A stretch of DNA of 64,000 nt from Ovoidimarina sp038744785 (GCA_038744785.1 JBCDLX010000012.1:1-64000); one strand, 5' to 3'; counted from the first letter of the stretch, positions 8,258 through 17,266 are shown. Made by a program: numbers and translations. Notes: a model not told the origin generated them from the sequence alone.

Positions 8258-9835
8258 TTAGTTCTTCGCAACGTCGTCGAGCAGCAAGAAGAACGAAGGC
8301 TCAAGCCCAAAGCCCTCTACCCGGTCGCTGGTGACCGCGTTCTGCTTCCAATTCGCGACGAAAACCCATGGGGCGTCTTCCTGCACTATGGTCTGCATCT
8401 CGCGGTAAAGTTCTGCGCGCCGCTCCTGATCGGTCGACGTGCGAGCCTCTTCCAGAAGCGTATCGACCTGGGGGTTTGAGTAGTAGCCGGAGTTAAAACC
8501 GCCCTCCTCGGGCCAAGCCCCTGTGCGCAGCGCAAGATAGGGCAGCGTATCGGGGTCGTTGGTCATCCAAGCCATCTGCGCGGCATCCGCCTTGCCTTTG
8601 AGACCGGGGTTCACCTCTCCGAGGAAAGTGTTCCACTCATACGTCTCTATCGCCACGTCAAAGCCGACAGCCTGTAGATCAGCCTGGATGGCCGTGCCCA
8701 TAGCCACTGGGTCCAGCATGCCGGAGCCACCTTCTGTCACGTAAAAGGTAATCTCGGGGGTCTCCATCCCGGCCTCTGCCAGCAGTGCCCGGGCGCGGTC
8801 CGGGTCGTAGGGATACGGTTCTAGCGCCTCGTTATAGGCCCACGAAAAGGCGGGCGGGGTCGGCCCCGCGGCGACTTCGGCGGTACCTTCCAGCACGTCT
8901 TCGACAATGGCCGTTTTGTTGATGGCATAGTTCGCAGCCTGCCGGACGCGGACATCGGAAAATGGCCCTTCAAGCGCGTTGAGGATCATGAACCAGACAT
9001 GCGGCCCCGCCTGTTCGTACACAGTGAAACTGTCACCCTGAAACTCGCTAAGCGCGACGGGCGGAACCTCGACCATCACGTCGATGCCGCCTGCGAGCAT
9101 TTCAGCGGTGCGGGTGTTTGCATCTGTAATCGGGCGAAAAACGACAGCGTCCAGCGCCGGTTCGCCATCCCAGTAGTTCGCATTGCCCTCGATCACCACT
9201 GCCTCGTTCGCCCGCCATTCAGTGAAGGTAAAGGGTCCGGTTCCCGACGGGTTGCGCCCGAACTCGACGCCGTGCTCCATCACGGCTGCCGGCGACACGA
9301 TCAGGCCGGTCGGATAGGCCAGATTCGAAAGGAACGGCGCATAGGGCGCATCAAGTGTGAACGTCACTTCCATCTCGCCTGTCGCCTCGACACCTTGGAC
9401 CGCCGAGAAGAAGAAACTGAGTGGGAACGGTCCCGTGTCGTGATAGGGATGGTCCTCGTTCAACATGCGTTCGAAATTGAACACTACGGCCTCGGCATCG
9501 AACGCACTTCCATCGTGGAAGCTGATCCCGTCGCGCAAGGTGAAGGTATAGACCAGCCCGTCATCCGAAATCGTCCAATCGGTCGCAAGGGCGGGTTCAA
9601 CCTCCAACGTTCCCGACGCGTACCTGACAAGGCCTTCGTAGATGTTCATCAGTATGCGGAAATCGTTCACAGCAGTTACCGCCGCTGGATCGAGCGCTTG
9701 TGGTTCCGCGATCTGGCCAACGACGAGAACACCCGGCGGCGTCTGCGCATTTGCCGCAGAGACCCCGATTATGGCCAGCGCTGTCGCGGCAGAAAGTGCC
9801 AGAACGTTGCGCCGCGTGATTGAGAGAATGGGCAT
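8258..9835 (-). CDS. Peptide-type ABC substrate-binding protein (SBP family 5)
   Basis: 525 residues, periplasmic. An N-terminal signal with Arg-Arg (SITRRNVLALSAATALAIIG, ending SAANAQ) could be Tat or Sec. Typical SBP_bac_5 features follow, including LVVGQIAEPQALDP near the N-terminus and the SFHDGSAFDAEAVVFNFERM segment. I start at ATG 9833-9835 because AGGGAG lies about 10 bases upstream; the longer in-frame start at 9862 would put that ribosome site inside the gene. First gene of the importer operon, divergent from the DUF1028 gene, with two copies of a TTATCATGATAA-like operator between them. Confidence 0.9.
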   Translation of the reverse strand: MPILSITRRNVLALSAATALAIIGVSAANAQTPPGVLVVGQIAEPQALDPAAVTAVNDFRILMNIYEGLVRYASGTLEVEPALATDWTISDDGLVYTFTLRDGISFHDGSAFDAEAVVFNFERMLNEDHPYHDTGPFPLSFFFSAVQGVEATGEMEVTFTLDAPYAPFLSNLAYPTGLIVSPAAVMEHGVEFGRNPSGTGPFTFTEWRANEAVVIEGNANYWDGEPALDAVVFRPITDANTRTAEMLAGGIDVMVEVPPVALSEFQGDSFTVYEQAGPHVWFMILNALEGPFSDVRVRQAANYAINKTAIVEDVLEGTAEVAAGPTPPAFSWAYNEALEPYPYDPDRARALLAEAGMETPEITFYVTEGGSGMLDPVAMGTAIQADLQAVGFDVAIETYEWNTFLGEVNPGLKGKADAAQMAWMTNDPDTLPYLALRTGAWPEEGGFNSGYYSNPQVDTLLEEARTSTDQERRAELYREMQTIVQEDAPWVFVANWKQNAVTSDRVEGFGLEPSFFLLLDDVAKN

Positions 9836-9855
9836 TGCGGTGAAACTCCCTGAAT

Positions 9856-9867
9856 TTATCATGATGA
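9856..9867. promoter_or_regulatory. Putative GntR/FCD operator, copy 1
   Basis: TTATCATGATGA, one base off the perfect palindrome TTATCATGATAA found 28 bases away. It lies in the divergent promoter region between the ABC importer and the DUF1028 gene. The same core recurs upstream of the GntR gene (11411), which supports a common regulator. Binding is inferred, not shown. Confidence 0.55.
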
Positions 9868-9883
9868 ATTGGAGTGACGCAAA

Positions 9884-9895
9884 TTATCATGATAA
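9884..9895. promoter_or_regulatory. Putative GntR/FCD operator, copy 2 (perfect palindrome)
   Basis: TTATCATGATAA is a perfect 12-base palindrome. With copy 1 it also forms a larger inverted repeat (GAATTTATCATGAT against ATCATGATAAATTC). It ends 28 bases upstream of the DUF1028 ATG. Confidence 0.6.
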
Positions 9896-9923
9896 ATTCA
9901 AGAATTTTATGATACGAGGAGCC

Positions 9924-10607
9924 ATGACCTACTCGCTGCTTGCGATTGATGAAAAAAAAGGCGCTTTGGTCGCTGGAGCGGCGACCGGATCACTGTGTGT
10001 TGGTGGTTGGGTACTGCGAGGACGCCTGGGCGCAGGTCTCGTCGCTTCGCAAGGGACAGCGCCGTCAACGCTTTGGCGGGACGACGTTCTGGAAAGATTG
10101 AACAGTGGCATCGCGGCTGACGCGGCCGTGGGCGAAGTTACAGGCGCCGACCCGGGGCGCGCGTACCGTCAACTGGCAGCCCTAGATCGGACCGGACAGT
10201 CTGCCGGATTTACCGGCGATGCCTCGGTCCCTTACGCGGCCCATGTGGCGCGCAAAGGTCTGGTTATGTCGGGCAACATGTTGTTGGGTCCCGATGTTCT
10301 CGCGGCCATGGAGGCGCGCTGGAACGATCCGTCAAGCGCCGATCCCGCCGTGCGTGTCTTGGAAGCCCTGGAGGCAGCCGAAACTGCGGGCGGGGATTCT
10401 CGGGGCCTTCTATCCGCGGCGTTGATTGTACTTCGGCCCGATGCCGCACCACTGGATTTAAGGATCGACCGAAGTGACACCCCTCTGCGTGATTTGCGGG
10501 CCCTTCTCGATGCGGCGCGGACTCCGCCTTATTCCGACTGGCTTGATGAGGTTCCGACGGCGCTTGCCCCAACCCGCGCTCCGGATCCGCCGAAGGCCGC
10601 AGAATAG
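9924..10607 (+). CDS. DUF1028 family protein (Ntn-hydrolase-like)
   Basis: 227 residues. The start MTYSLLAIDEKKGALVAGA and the following GWVLRGRLGAGLVASQG match the N-terminus of the DUF1028 family, which I recall as an Ntn-hydrolase-like fold; Thr2 could then be a nucleophile after Met removal (inference). ATG at 9924 is preceded by GAGGA at 9916-9920; the longer open frame to 9642 overlaps the divergent gene and is not coding. Function is not established. Proximity to a peptide importer and its regulator suggests action on an amide or peptide substrate brought in by that importer. Confidence 0.8.
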   Translation: MTYSLLAIDEKKGALVAGAATGSLCVGGWVLRGRLGAGLVASQGTAPSTLWRDDVLERLNSGIAADAAVGEVTGADPGRAYRQLAALDRTGQSAGFTGDASVPYAAHVARKGLVMSGNMLLGPDVLAAMEARWNDPSSADPAVRVLEALEAAETAGGDSRGLLSAALIVLRPDAAPLDLRIDRSDTPLRDLRALLDAARTPPYSDWLDEVPTALAPTRAPDPPKAAE

Positions 10608-10621
10608 AAAACGGGTGTCTG

Positions 10622-11383
10622 TTATACTGCCATAAATCGCCGCATCACCGTAGCTTCTTGGCGCCGCATCAGGTCTTCGGCGCGCTCCATGTGGTCGCGC
10701 ATGATAGAACGAGCCTGATCGCCGTCGCCCGCGCGCAGCGCCCGTACCAGATCGACCTGCGACTGGCGGCCCTTGACCCAAAGCTCGGCGTTATGAGGTT
10801 CATAGAGCCTTCGAAAGACTGTTAGATCGGTCAGAATACGCGCCATAAAAGCCACCATGAAGGCCAATAGCGGGTTGTCGCCGTACTCTGCCAGCAGGCT
10901 GTGAAACCTTAGCGAGATGATATGCTGGTCGCGTTCTTCCTCGGGAGATGCGGCAGGGGAATCGTATCTGGTCGCTAGCTCGTTCAGTTGATCGAGCTGT
11001 TCCGGCGTCAGCCGCCCGGCGAGCGAAGCGGCCAATTCAGGCTCCAGCAGTTTTCGAAGCTGATAGATGTCAGAGATCGTGAGATCCTGGAAATAAAAGT
11101 AGTTAGCCAGCAGCGACTTGGCGCGTTCAGCCGTCACCTCACCCACAAAGCTGCCGCCACCGGGACCCGTCCGTGTGACGACAAGGCCCTGTGCTTCAAG
11201 AATGCGCATTGCCTCGCGCACAGTCCCTTTAGACACACCGAACTGCACAATCATCTCAGCTTCGTTTGGAAGTCTTGCGCCGCTCTTTAGGTCGCGATCG
11301 ACAACCCAGTCTTTAATCTGATCGGCGACGATCAAAGGGCGAGAACGACGGGGATTGCTGGATTTGCTGTAGGGCAGTGTCAT
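10622..11383 (-). CDS. GntR family regulator, FCD subfamily
   Basis: 253 residues. Residues 15-80 form a winged helix typical of GntR (KSGARLPNEAEMIVQFGVSK, then TVREAMRILEAQGLV and the wing GPGGGSFV). Residues 90-235 form an all-helical FCD ligand domain with likely metal/ligand positions in DQHIISLRFHSLLAEYG and RDHMERAEDLM. I start at ATG 11381-11383, with GAGG 6 bases upstream; a TTG 12 bases earlier is less likely. The gene converges on the DUF1028 gene with a 14-base gap. A TTATCATGAAAA site 28 bases upstream suggests autoregulation and control of the ABC/DUF1028 pair. Confidence 0.88.
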   Translation of the reverse strand: MTLPYSKSSNPRRSRPLIVADQIKDWVVDRDLKSGARLPNEAEMIVQFGVSKGTVREAMRILEAQGLVVTRTGPGGGSFVGEVTAERAKSLLANYFYFQDLTISDIYQLRKLLEPELAASLAGRLTPEQLDQLNELATRYDSPAASPEEERDQHIISLRFHSLLAEYGDNPLLAFMVAFMARILTDLTVFRRLYEPHNAELWVKGRQSQVDLVRALRAGDGDQARSIMRDHMERAEDLMRRQEATVMRRFMAV

Positions 11384-11410
11384 CTTGCGCCTCAACGCAG
11401 CTGGCTCTAT

Positions 11411-11422
11411 TTATCATGAAAA
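11411..11422. promoter_or_regulatory. Putative GntR/FCD operator at the regulator's own promoter
   Basis: TTATCATGAAAA matches the TTATCATGATAA palindrome at 9884 in 10 of 12 positions, including the whole TTATCATGA half. It lies 28 bases upstream of the GntR start, about where an autoregulatory operator would be. Confidence 0.5.
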
Positions 11423-11612
11423 ATATGTACAATTCCCGACGCCCCGTCTAGGGCGGGCACAGGCACTCGTGGATTGGACAATTTGACCACCCGATCCCGA
11501 AACTACATTCGATAAAGCCGAGATCTGCGGCCGGTGACGAGAGCCGGGCAGGACGCCCCCAAACGTCGTAAGAGACGATTTTGCGAGCGACCTTTCAGCT
11601 ACAGTCCTTTGC

Positions 11613-11999
11613 TTAACGCTCTACCATCAGTCGCTTGAACGACCCGCCGAGGTCAATCGCGATGTCCATAGGCGTTTGATTGAACTCCGACACGATATTC
11701 CCGCTCGCGCCAGCTTCGACCAGTGCTGTTGCCAGCGCCAGGTCTTCTTTTCTTAGGGCGACATGCAAGGGGGTTTCGGACATATCGCCAATTGCATTCA
11801 CATCTGCGCCAGCTTCAATTAGCATCTTGACTGCGTGGGCATCTCCCTCGCGCACCACAAAATGCAGCGCAGTGTCGCCATCGCTTGAACGACTATTGAT
11901 AGTCACTGGTGCTTTCCCAAGCTCGGCAGGAAACAGATCTTCAGACAGGCCATGCAAAATGTCCTCGAGTGTTCTTCGGAACTTTGCGCGCTTAGGCAT
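11613..11999 (-). CDS. Ankyrin-repeat protein
   Basis: 128 residues with about three ankyrin repeats: GDTALHFVVREGDAHAVKML followed by EAGADVNA, then ETPLHVALRKEDLALATALV with EAGASGN, then a last repeat NQTPMDIAIDLGGS. The first 35 residues are a basic, helical cap. No signal peptide, so a cytoplasmic protein-protein interaction role is likely; the partner is unknown. ATG start at 11997-11999. Confidence 0.75.
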   Translation of the reverse strand: MPKRAKFRRTLEDILHGLSEDLFPAELGKAPVTINSRSSDGDTALHFVVREGDAHAVKMLIEAGADVNAIGDMSETPLHVALRKEDLALATALVEAGASGNIVSEFNQTPMDIAIDLGGSFKRLMVER

Positions 12000-12314
12000 T
12001 CGTCTCTCTTACTTTTAACTCAGTTCTGGTTTCATACGCGACCGATGGATTGGGAAAGCTTCCGACCGGGGGCTTCTGCACAGGAGTCATGCGATCTTGG
12101 GCGATGTTTGGTTCCCTACACGCAAATCAATCTACGGACTAAGTTTGTCAAAACCGTGGAACACGCACACTTATCTTTGGTCTGACGGCCTGACATGAGA
12201 CCGCTTACGGGTTTATGACCAACTGCCACTTTCGAGGAAAGACAATGGTCCGGGACCACACTTTTGACAGCATTCTCCTGCCATAGTGCGGAGACTTTGC
12301 TAGGGTTTGATCTG
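12000..12314. other. Divergent intergenic region
   Basis: 315 bases between the ankyrin gene and the DUF4240-like gene, which point away from each other, so promoters for both should lie here. I see no strong palindrome and no small gene with a ribosome site. Confidence 0.4.
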
Positions 12315-13427
12315 ATGCTCCCAAAGAACATTATAGATCTGCCAACCATCGAATATTGTGGTCTGTTTGAAGACCACGAGCATTGCTTTGTACTTTTGGC
12401 CGCCAAAAGAGACTCTGGTGACAAGGACACGCCGCTAGAACTCACCAACGCGCCCATCTTCGAGTTAAGCGCCGACTTGCTCATCTGGGTTACCGAAAAA
12501 CACATACAGAACAATAGCGCCCATCTCGTTGCGAAGGATATAATGTCCAACGTCTCGCTGGCCGGATTGTCCGGAAGCTATGGAGTGATCGTCGACATGT
12601 TGGCAAATGCCGGTCACGTGGCGCGCGCAGCACAGATCCGGCGGGCCGATGTCGCAAGTCACATCGACGTGTTTCGGAGTTTTGGCCGTGCCCGAAAAGC
12701 CGTCGAGCGCTACGATGCGCTTCCGGGTTCCAGCCGAACAAAGACACCGCCCGATCGCCACCAACGGGATATGGCCCGTAAATATCCTGAGAAAAAGAAG
12801 ATCGCCCGCGACGCCATTGACGCCTTCGACCACTGGGCGTCGCGTTTCAAAGTCAAAGCCCAGCATGAGGATCAGATTGAACGTTGGACGTCAGAGCTTA
12901 ACGGCACACCCCCACCGAAGCTGCCGCCGCCATACAAGACACCCATGTCAGATGCGCTCTTCTGGGACATTGTTGCGAACGCGCAATCCGGTGCGGATAG
13001 CGAAACCGTTCTGAACATCGAAGATCAGATGGTCACCTACACGCCAAAGGCCATTCGAGACGCCGCAAAGATTGCCTTGTCCCGCCTGTCGGACGCTTAC
13101 CGGAACGACATATGGGCGCTCGCATATCTCCTCCAGGATGGGTGCTCAGATGACGCGTTCGAAGACTTCCGAAACTGGATGATCCTGCAGGGAAGAACCA
13201 TGTTCGACGGGATCGTGGCGGCACCGGACCAATTTGATCCGGCCGATGCCGAGGGCGCCGATTTTGGGGCGGCAAGCGGGCTGATACAGGCGTTCGAGAA
13301 TGCCTATCTCAGGCGATCCGGCAAACCGCTTACCCTGCCCCGCATGAAGATGCCGAAGATCGACCCCGATGAAGAGAGGTTCGAAGATCTTCTGCCGAAC
13401 CTTACTGCCAGACTTGCTAGCGCCTGA
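12315..13427 (+). CDS. Hypothetical protein with C-terminal DUF4240-like domain
   Basis: 370 residues from ATG 12315. The C-terminal region (about residues 210-330) resembles DUF4240: MSDALFWDIVANAQSGAD, a middle segment with AYRNDIWALAYLLQDGCSDD, and FRNWMILQGRTMFDGI. The N-terminal 100 residues look like a separate alpha/beta domain, followed by a basic linker (PPDRHQRDMARKYPEKKK). DUF4240 proteins have no established function. No signal peptide. Its stop is 42 bases from the stop of the convergent IclR gene. Confidence 0.65.
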   Translation: MLPKNIIDLPTIEYCGLFEDHEHCFVLLAAKRDSGDKDTPLELTNAPIFELSADLLIWVTEKHIQNNSAHLVAKDIMSNVSLAGLSGSYGVIVDMLANAGHVARAAQIRRADVASHIDVFRSFGRARKAVERYDALPGSSRTKTPPDRHQRDMARKYPEKKKIARDAIDAFDHWASRFKVKAQHEDQIERWTSELNGTPPPKLPPPYKTPMSDALFWDIVANAQSGADSETVLNIEDQMVTYTPKAIRDAAKIALSRLSDAYRNDIWALAYLLQDGCSDDAFEDFRNWMILQGRTMFDGIVAAPDQFDPADAEGADFGAASGLIQAFENAYLRRSGKPLTLPRMKMPKIDPDEERFEDLLPNLTARLASA

Positions 13428-13469
13428 CTGCCCGTTAAAGGCCTTGGCCACGCCGCGCCCCCGAAGAAC

Positions 13470-14231
13470 TCAATCAAAAAGCGCAGAGCGCAGTCGAAGC
13501 GCCGCCGCTTGCAGAACGTCTTTCTTTGAAATCGCATCTGCTATCGTCAGCCGCTGTGTCGGGCCATGAAACGCCAATGCAGCGATGAACCGCCCGGATG
13601 CATCAGTCACAGGGACGGCAATCGCGACCATCCCATCCAGGAATTCCTCCTCGTCCAGCGAGTACCCCCGCCTTTTGATGCCTTCGAGATCTGCGGAAAG
13701 TTCGTCAGTGTTCGTCTTGGTCGCGCGGGTCAAAGGTGCCAGGGTCAGCGAGCCAACAAACTGCTTTCGGGCCTTGTTCGATAGGCTGGCGATGAAACAC
13801 TTTCCACTCGCCGTACAGTGAAACGGAACGTGCGTTCCGATGGGCAGTTGGATCTGGAACGCCCAGTCGGTTTCTACGCGATCCACATAGCTCATCCCAT
13901 CGGCTTCGGGGACCACGAAGTTCACCGTTTCCCGTACTTCGCGCGCGACATCCAACAAGATCTGGCGTCGGGCGATGTGGCTTCTTGAGTTGAATAAAAG
14001 CCCGGTGCCCAATTCCCGCATCCGCCGGGACGGAACATATCGCCGCCTGCTTCCAATTTGGGTTAGGAAGCCTTCTGCCTCAAGGGACGCGCAAAGGCGG
14101 TGGATCGACTGTTTCGGCAAACCGAGATGGGCGTTGATCTCGGTCGCTGACATCGCCCGGTCGCTTTTTCCCAGAATTTCCAGGATCAGAAGCGTCCGAA
14201 AGGTGGTCGGAATCCGGTCGCTACCGATCAT
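13470..14231 (-). CDS. IclR family transcriptional regulator
   Basis: 253 residues. Winged helix at residues 10-75 (SATEINAHLGLPKQSIHRLC then ASLEAEGFL), then the IclR effector domain with HCTASGKCFIASL, RGYSLDEEEFLDGMVAIAVP and AALAFHGPTQR. ATG at 14229-14231 matches the family's usual start; the longer open frame to 14360 overlaps the divergent gene. It is divergent from the GMC oxidoreductase and probably controls the GMC/TRAP operon through GAGAC/GTCTC repeats in the 109-base gap. Confidence 0.88.
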   Translation of the reverse strand: MIGSDRIPTTFRTLLILEILGKSDRAMSATEINAHLGLPKQSIHRLCASLEAEGFLTQIGSRRRYVPSRRMRELGTGLLFNSRSHIARRQILLDVAREVRETVNFVVPEADGMSYVDRVETDWAFQIQLPIGTHVPFHCTASGKCFIASLSNKARKQFVGSLTLAPLTRATKTNTDELSADLEGIKRRGYSLDEEEFLDGMVAIAVPVTDASGRFIAALAFHGPTQRLTIADAISKKDVLQAAALRLRSALFD

Positions 14232-14283
14232 GCGCAACCCATCGCGGCGAATTGGTGTTTGTGATCCATCAGAATTCTTGTAG

Positions 14284-14319
14284 CGTCTCCAATAAGCAAA
14301 AATCGAGACAAAAAGTCTC
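14284..14319. promoter_or_regulatory. Putative IclR operator: GTCTC / GAGAC-N5-GTCTC
   Basis: GAGACAAAAAGTCTC at 14305-14319 is an inverted repeat with an AT spacer, and a further GTCTC half-site lies at 14284-14288. The cluster is in the short gap between the IclR gene and the GMC gene, ending 21 bases before the GMC ATG. IclR binding is inferred from position and symmetry. Confidence 0.45.
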
Positions 14320-14340
14320 AATAATTGATGTGGGAGGGTG

Positions 14341-15942
14341 ATGGAGTTTGACTTCATCATTGTGGGGGCCGGCTCTGCAGGTTGCGTGCTGGCAAACCGC
14401 CTGTCAGCTGACGGGCGATTTACGGTCGCGCTTCTGGAAGCGGGGCCACGAGATCTGAACCCGTGGATCCATGTTCCGGTCGGCTACTTCCGTACGATGG
14501 GAAACCCCGGCACCGATTGGCGATACCGCACCGAAGCCGACGACGGGATTGCGGGTCGTTCCATTGCATGGCCCCGCGGCCGGGTTCTGGGGGGTTCGTC
14601 GTCGATCAACGGATTGCTTTACGTGCGCGGGCAGCCGCAAGACTATGATGGCTGGGCCCAGCTTGGTTGCACAGGGTGGTCGTGGGATGCGGTGCTTCCC
14701 TACTTCAGGCGTTCTGAGACTTGGAAGGGCCCGAATGGCACCGACCTTCGCGGGTCGGACGGCCCATTATCCGTGCAGACATCACGCTTGTCGCGGGACA
14801 TCGTCGAACACTGGATCGATGCAGCCGTAGACGCGGGATACAGACGAACAGACGACTACAACGGACCCGACCAAGAAGGTGTGGGCCATTTTCAACTCAC
14901 TATGAAAGGTGGACGGCGTTGCTCGTCTGCCGTGGCGTATCTGAACCCTGCACGGGGTCGGAAGAACCTAGTGATCATTACCGATGCACAGACAGAGAAG
15001 GTCTTGATCGAAGATCGACGCGCGGTCGGGATACGCGCGCGTATAAAGGGCGAGATGACAGAAATCCAGGCGCGTCGCGAGGTCATCCTAAGCGCAGGGT
15101 CTATAGGGTCCCCGCAAATCCTGATGCTGTCCGGCGTAGGCGACCCGGACGACCTTTTGCCTCACGGAATCGAGATCAAGGGAGAGCTTCGCGGGGTCGG
15201 AAAAAACCTTCAGGATCATCTTCAGGCGCGCCCGGTTTTTAAGACCGAGCTGAGCACTATCAACGTCGAGACCGACAATCTTGTAAAGCAGGCCCTGATC
15301 GGATTGCGATACGTTCTGACACAAACCGGACCGATGACCATGGCGGCAAGCCTGGGCGTTGGGTTCCTCAAAACCGAGGACCACTTGGAAACCCCGGATA
15401 TTCAATTTCACATTCAGCCCTTTAGCGCGGAGAACGCGGTTGACGGTCCGCATTCCTTTTCCGCTTTCACGGCGTCGGTTCTGCAACTTCGGCCGGAAAG
15501 CGCGGGTCACCTGTCGATTAGATCCGCGAACATGGACGACCACCCGAAAATTCACCCCAACTATCTGGCGACAGAAATGGACTGTCGGACGATCGTACGT
15601 GGCATTCAGGTGGCGCGGCGAATTGCGCAGCACGAGCCATTGAAATCTCATGTTACCGAAGAATATGCGCCGGGCGCCGACGTAGCCCTTGATGACGCGG
15701 ACGCAACACTCGATTGGGCGCGGCGCTCTGCTGTGACAATCTACCATCCGACCGGGACCTGTAAGATGGGCACAGACGATGCTGCGGTCGTCGACCCCAG
15801 ACTGAAGGTCCGCGGTCTCGACCGTCTGCGCGTCGCGGATGCATCGATTATGCCCAGGATCGTCAGCGGCAACACAAACGCCCCGGCGATCATGATCGGC
15901 GAAAAGGCAAGTGATCTGGTGTTGGAGGATGCCAGCTCATGA
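14341..15942 (+). CDS. GMC family oxidoreductase (choline dehydrogenase-like)
   Basis: 533 residues. FAD-binding N-terminus FDFIIVGAGSAGCVLANRLS; GMC signature 1 around LGGSSSINGLLYVRG (near residue 82); signature 2 SAGSIGSPQILMLSGVG (near residue 253); C-terminal catalytic His near residue 469 (YHPTGTCKMG) and Asn near residue 513 (SGNTNAPA). It oxidises an alcohol with FAD as cofactor; choline, polyol or other alcohols are all possible. ATG 14341 follows GGGAGG closely. It is directly upstream of the TRAP genes, so its substrate is probably what the transporter brings in. No signal peptide; cytoplasmic. Confidence 0.9.
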   Translation: MEFDFIIVGAGSAGCVLANRLSADGRFTVALLEAGPRDLNPWIHVPVGYFRTMGNPGTDWRYRTEADDGIAGRSIAWPRGRVLGGSSSINGLLYVRGQPQDYDGWAQLGCTGWSWDAVLPYFRRSETWKGPNGTDLRGSDGPLSVQTSRLSRDIVEHWIDAAVDAGYRRTDDYNGPDQEGVGHFQLTMKGGRRCSSAVAYLNPARGRKNLVIITDAQTEKVLIEDRRAVGIRARIKGEMTEIQARREVILSAGSIGSPQILMLSGVGDPDDLLPHGIEIKGELRGVGKNLQDHLQARPVFKTELSTINVETDNLVKQALIGLRYVLTQTGPMTMAASLGVGFLKTEDHLETPDIQFHIQPFSAENAVDGPHSFSAFTASVLQLRPESAGHLSIRSANMDDHPKIHPNYLATEMDCRTIVRGIQVARRIAQHEPLKSHVTEEYAPGADVALDDADATLDWARRSAVTIYHPTGTCKMGTDDAAVVDPRLKVRGLDRLRVADASIMPRIVSGNTNAPAIMIGEKASDLVLEDASS

Positions 15943-16051
15943 GATCTGAAGAAGGAGAAAGTTCCACAACGTGCAGAGACGACCGGGGCCAGAGCCTTCG
16001 TTCCCCGTGCGCACACCAGAATTCAGAGGGCGATATCCATGGGAGGATAAC

Positions 16052-17146
16052 ATGTTTAATCTAAAGACAATGGCGGTGGGCGCGACAGCGCTTGCCCTAA
16101 CGGCGTCGGCCGCGATGGCCGAGAAAGTTCTGCGCATCCAATCGGTTTTGCCGACAACAGCAGACGAGGTGTTCATGCTGAACGAGTTCGGCAAGGACGT
16201 CGCGGCGCTGACCGGCGGCTCGTTGACAATCGAAGTCCTGCCCGCTGGTGCCATCGTCGGTCCGCGCGACATTATGGACGCGGTTGACGCGGGCCTTGTG
16301 GAAGGCGGTTTTGCCTGGACCCACTATTGGGGCGGCAAGCACGTTGCAGCCAACCTTTTCGGAGCGCCTGTAGCCGGTGCCGGGGTCGGACTGGACAACA
16401 TCGCGTTCTTAAGCTGGTTCCAATATGGCGGCGGCAAAGAGCTTTATGATCGCCTGTGGGAAGAAATGGGCGTCAACGTTAAGGGCTTCATGCTGCAACC
16501 GGTAGGCCCCGAAGCGCTTGGCTGGTTCCCTGAACCAATCACATCAATGGATGACTTCCGTCAAATGCGGTTCCGGGCACCTCCGGGCATGGTCGGCGCG
16601 GCCTATGCCGATATCGGCGTTCCGGCCGTGGCCATGGGCGGTGGTGACATCCTGCCAGCGCTTGAAAAGGGCACGATTGACGCAGCCGAATGGTGCTGCC
16701 CGAAACCTGATCTGACCTTTGGTTTCCAGAAGGTGCTGAAGCACTATTACCTGCAAGGTCTGCATCAGGTGACGGTGAATGCAGATATGTACGTAAACCT
16801 CGACTTCTACAACGGCCTGACCGAGACAGAGCAAAAGGCCCTGGAAGTGGCTGCCAACGCGTCCCTGTCGAAATCGCTATCCTACCGGATCTATGAAAAC
16901 GGCAAGGCGCTGAAGGAGCTTACGGACGAACACGGCGTCATTCTGGAAGACACGCCGACTGACTACTTCACCGAGTATTCGGCAGCCGCAACCAGCGCGC
17001 TTGAAGCCGCAGCGGCAGAGAACGAGTTCTTTGCCGAGGTTTGGGCATCGCAGCGCGCCTTTGCAGAAATCGCCGTTCCGTTCTGGTCCGGTGCGCAAAC
17101 CTCGAATGCGAGCCTCGGGCGCGCATTTGCGGACACGCTGAAGTAA
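16052..17146 (+). CDS. TRAP transporter substrate-binding protein (DctP family)
   Basis: 364 residues with a Sec signal peptide (ATALALTASAAMA, cleavage near residue 22). Features of DctP proteins: DIMDAVDAGLVEGGF, then FRQMRFRAPPGMVGAAYADI (the Arg that binds the carboxylate of many ligands lies here), and ALEKGTIDAAEW. WCCPKPDL and the tryptophan-rich pocket recall the subfamily that binds larger organic or keto acids. ATG at 16052 has GGGAGGA 5 bases upstream. It lies 109 bases downstream of the GMC gene and delivers substrate to the fused permease that follows. Confidence 0.9.
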   Translation: MFNLKTMAVGATALALTASAAMAEKVLRIQSVLPTTADEVFMLNEFGKDVAALTGGSLTIEVLPAGAIVGPRDIMDAVDAGLVEGGFAWTHYWGGKHVAANLFGAPVAGAGVGLDNIAFLSWFQYGGGKELYDRLWEEMGVNVKGFMLQPVGPEALGWFPEPITSMDDFRQMRFRAPPGMVGAAYADIGVPAVAMGGGDILPALEKGTIDAAEWCCPKPDLTFGFQKVLKHYYLQGLHQVTVNADMYVNLDFYNGLTETEQKALEVAANASLSKSLSYRIYENGKALKELTDEHGVILEDTPTDYFTEYSAAATSALEAAAAENEFFAEVWASQRAFAEIAVPFWSGAQTSNASLGRAFADTLK

Positions 17147-17158
17147 ACAAGTCCAGAG

Positions 17159-17178
17159 CGGGCCCCGCACGGGGCCCG
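17159..17178 (+). terminator. Hairpin between TRAP binding protein and permease
   Basis: CGGGCCCC-GCAC-GGGGCCCG forms an 8-bp GC stem with a 4-base loop 12 bases after the binding-protein stop, followed by a pyrimidine-rich run (TTCGCTCTTCTTTTCC). This is a plausible partial terminator or stabiliser that makes the binding protein more abundant than the permease. Confidence 0.55.
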
Positions 17179-17266
17179 TTCGCTCTTCTTTTCCAAGCGC
17201 TGGGGCGGGGCGTTTCGAAGAGTAGAGCGGGGATATCAACTCCGCGCTCAGGGGAGGGACAGCCAC

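Noticed and set aside
9642..9923. N-terminal extension of the DUF1028 gene
   Set aside because: It overlaps the divergent binding-protein gene, has poor composition and the ribosome site GAGGA sits before the ATG at 9924.
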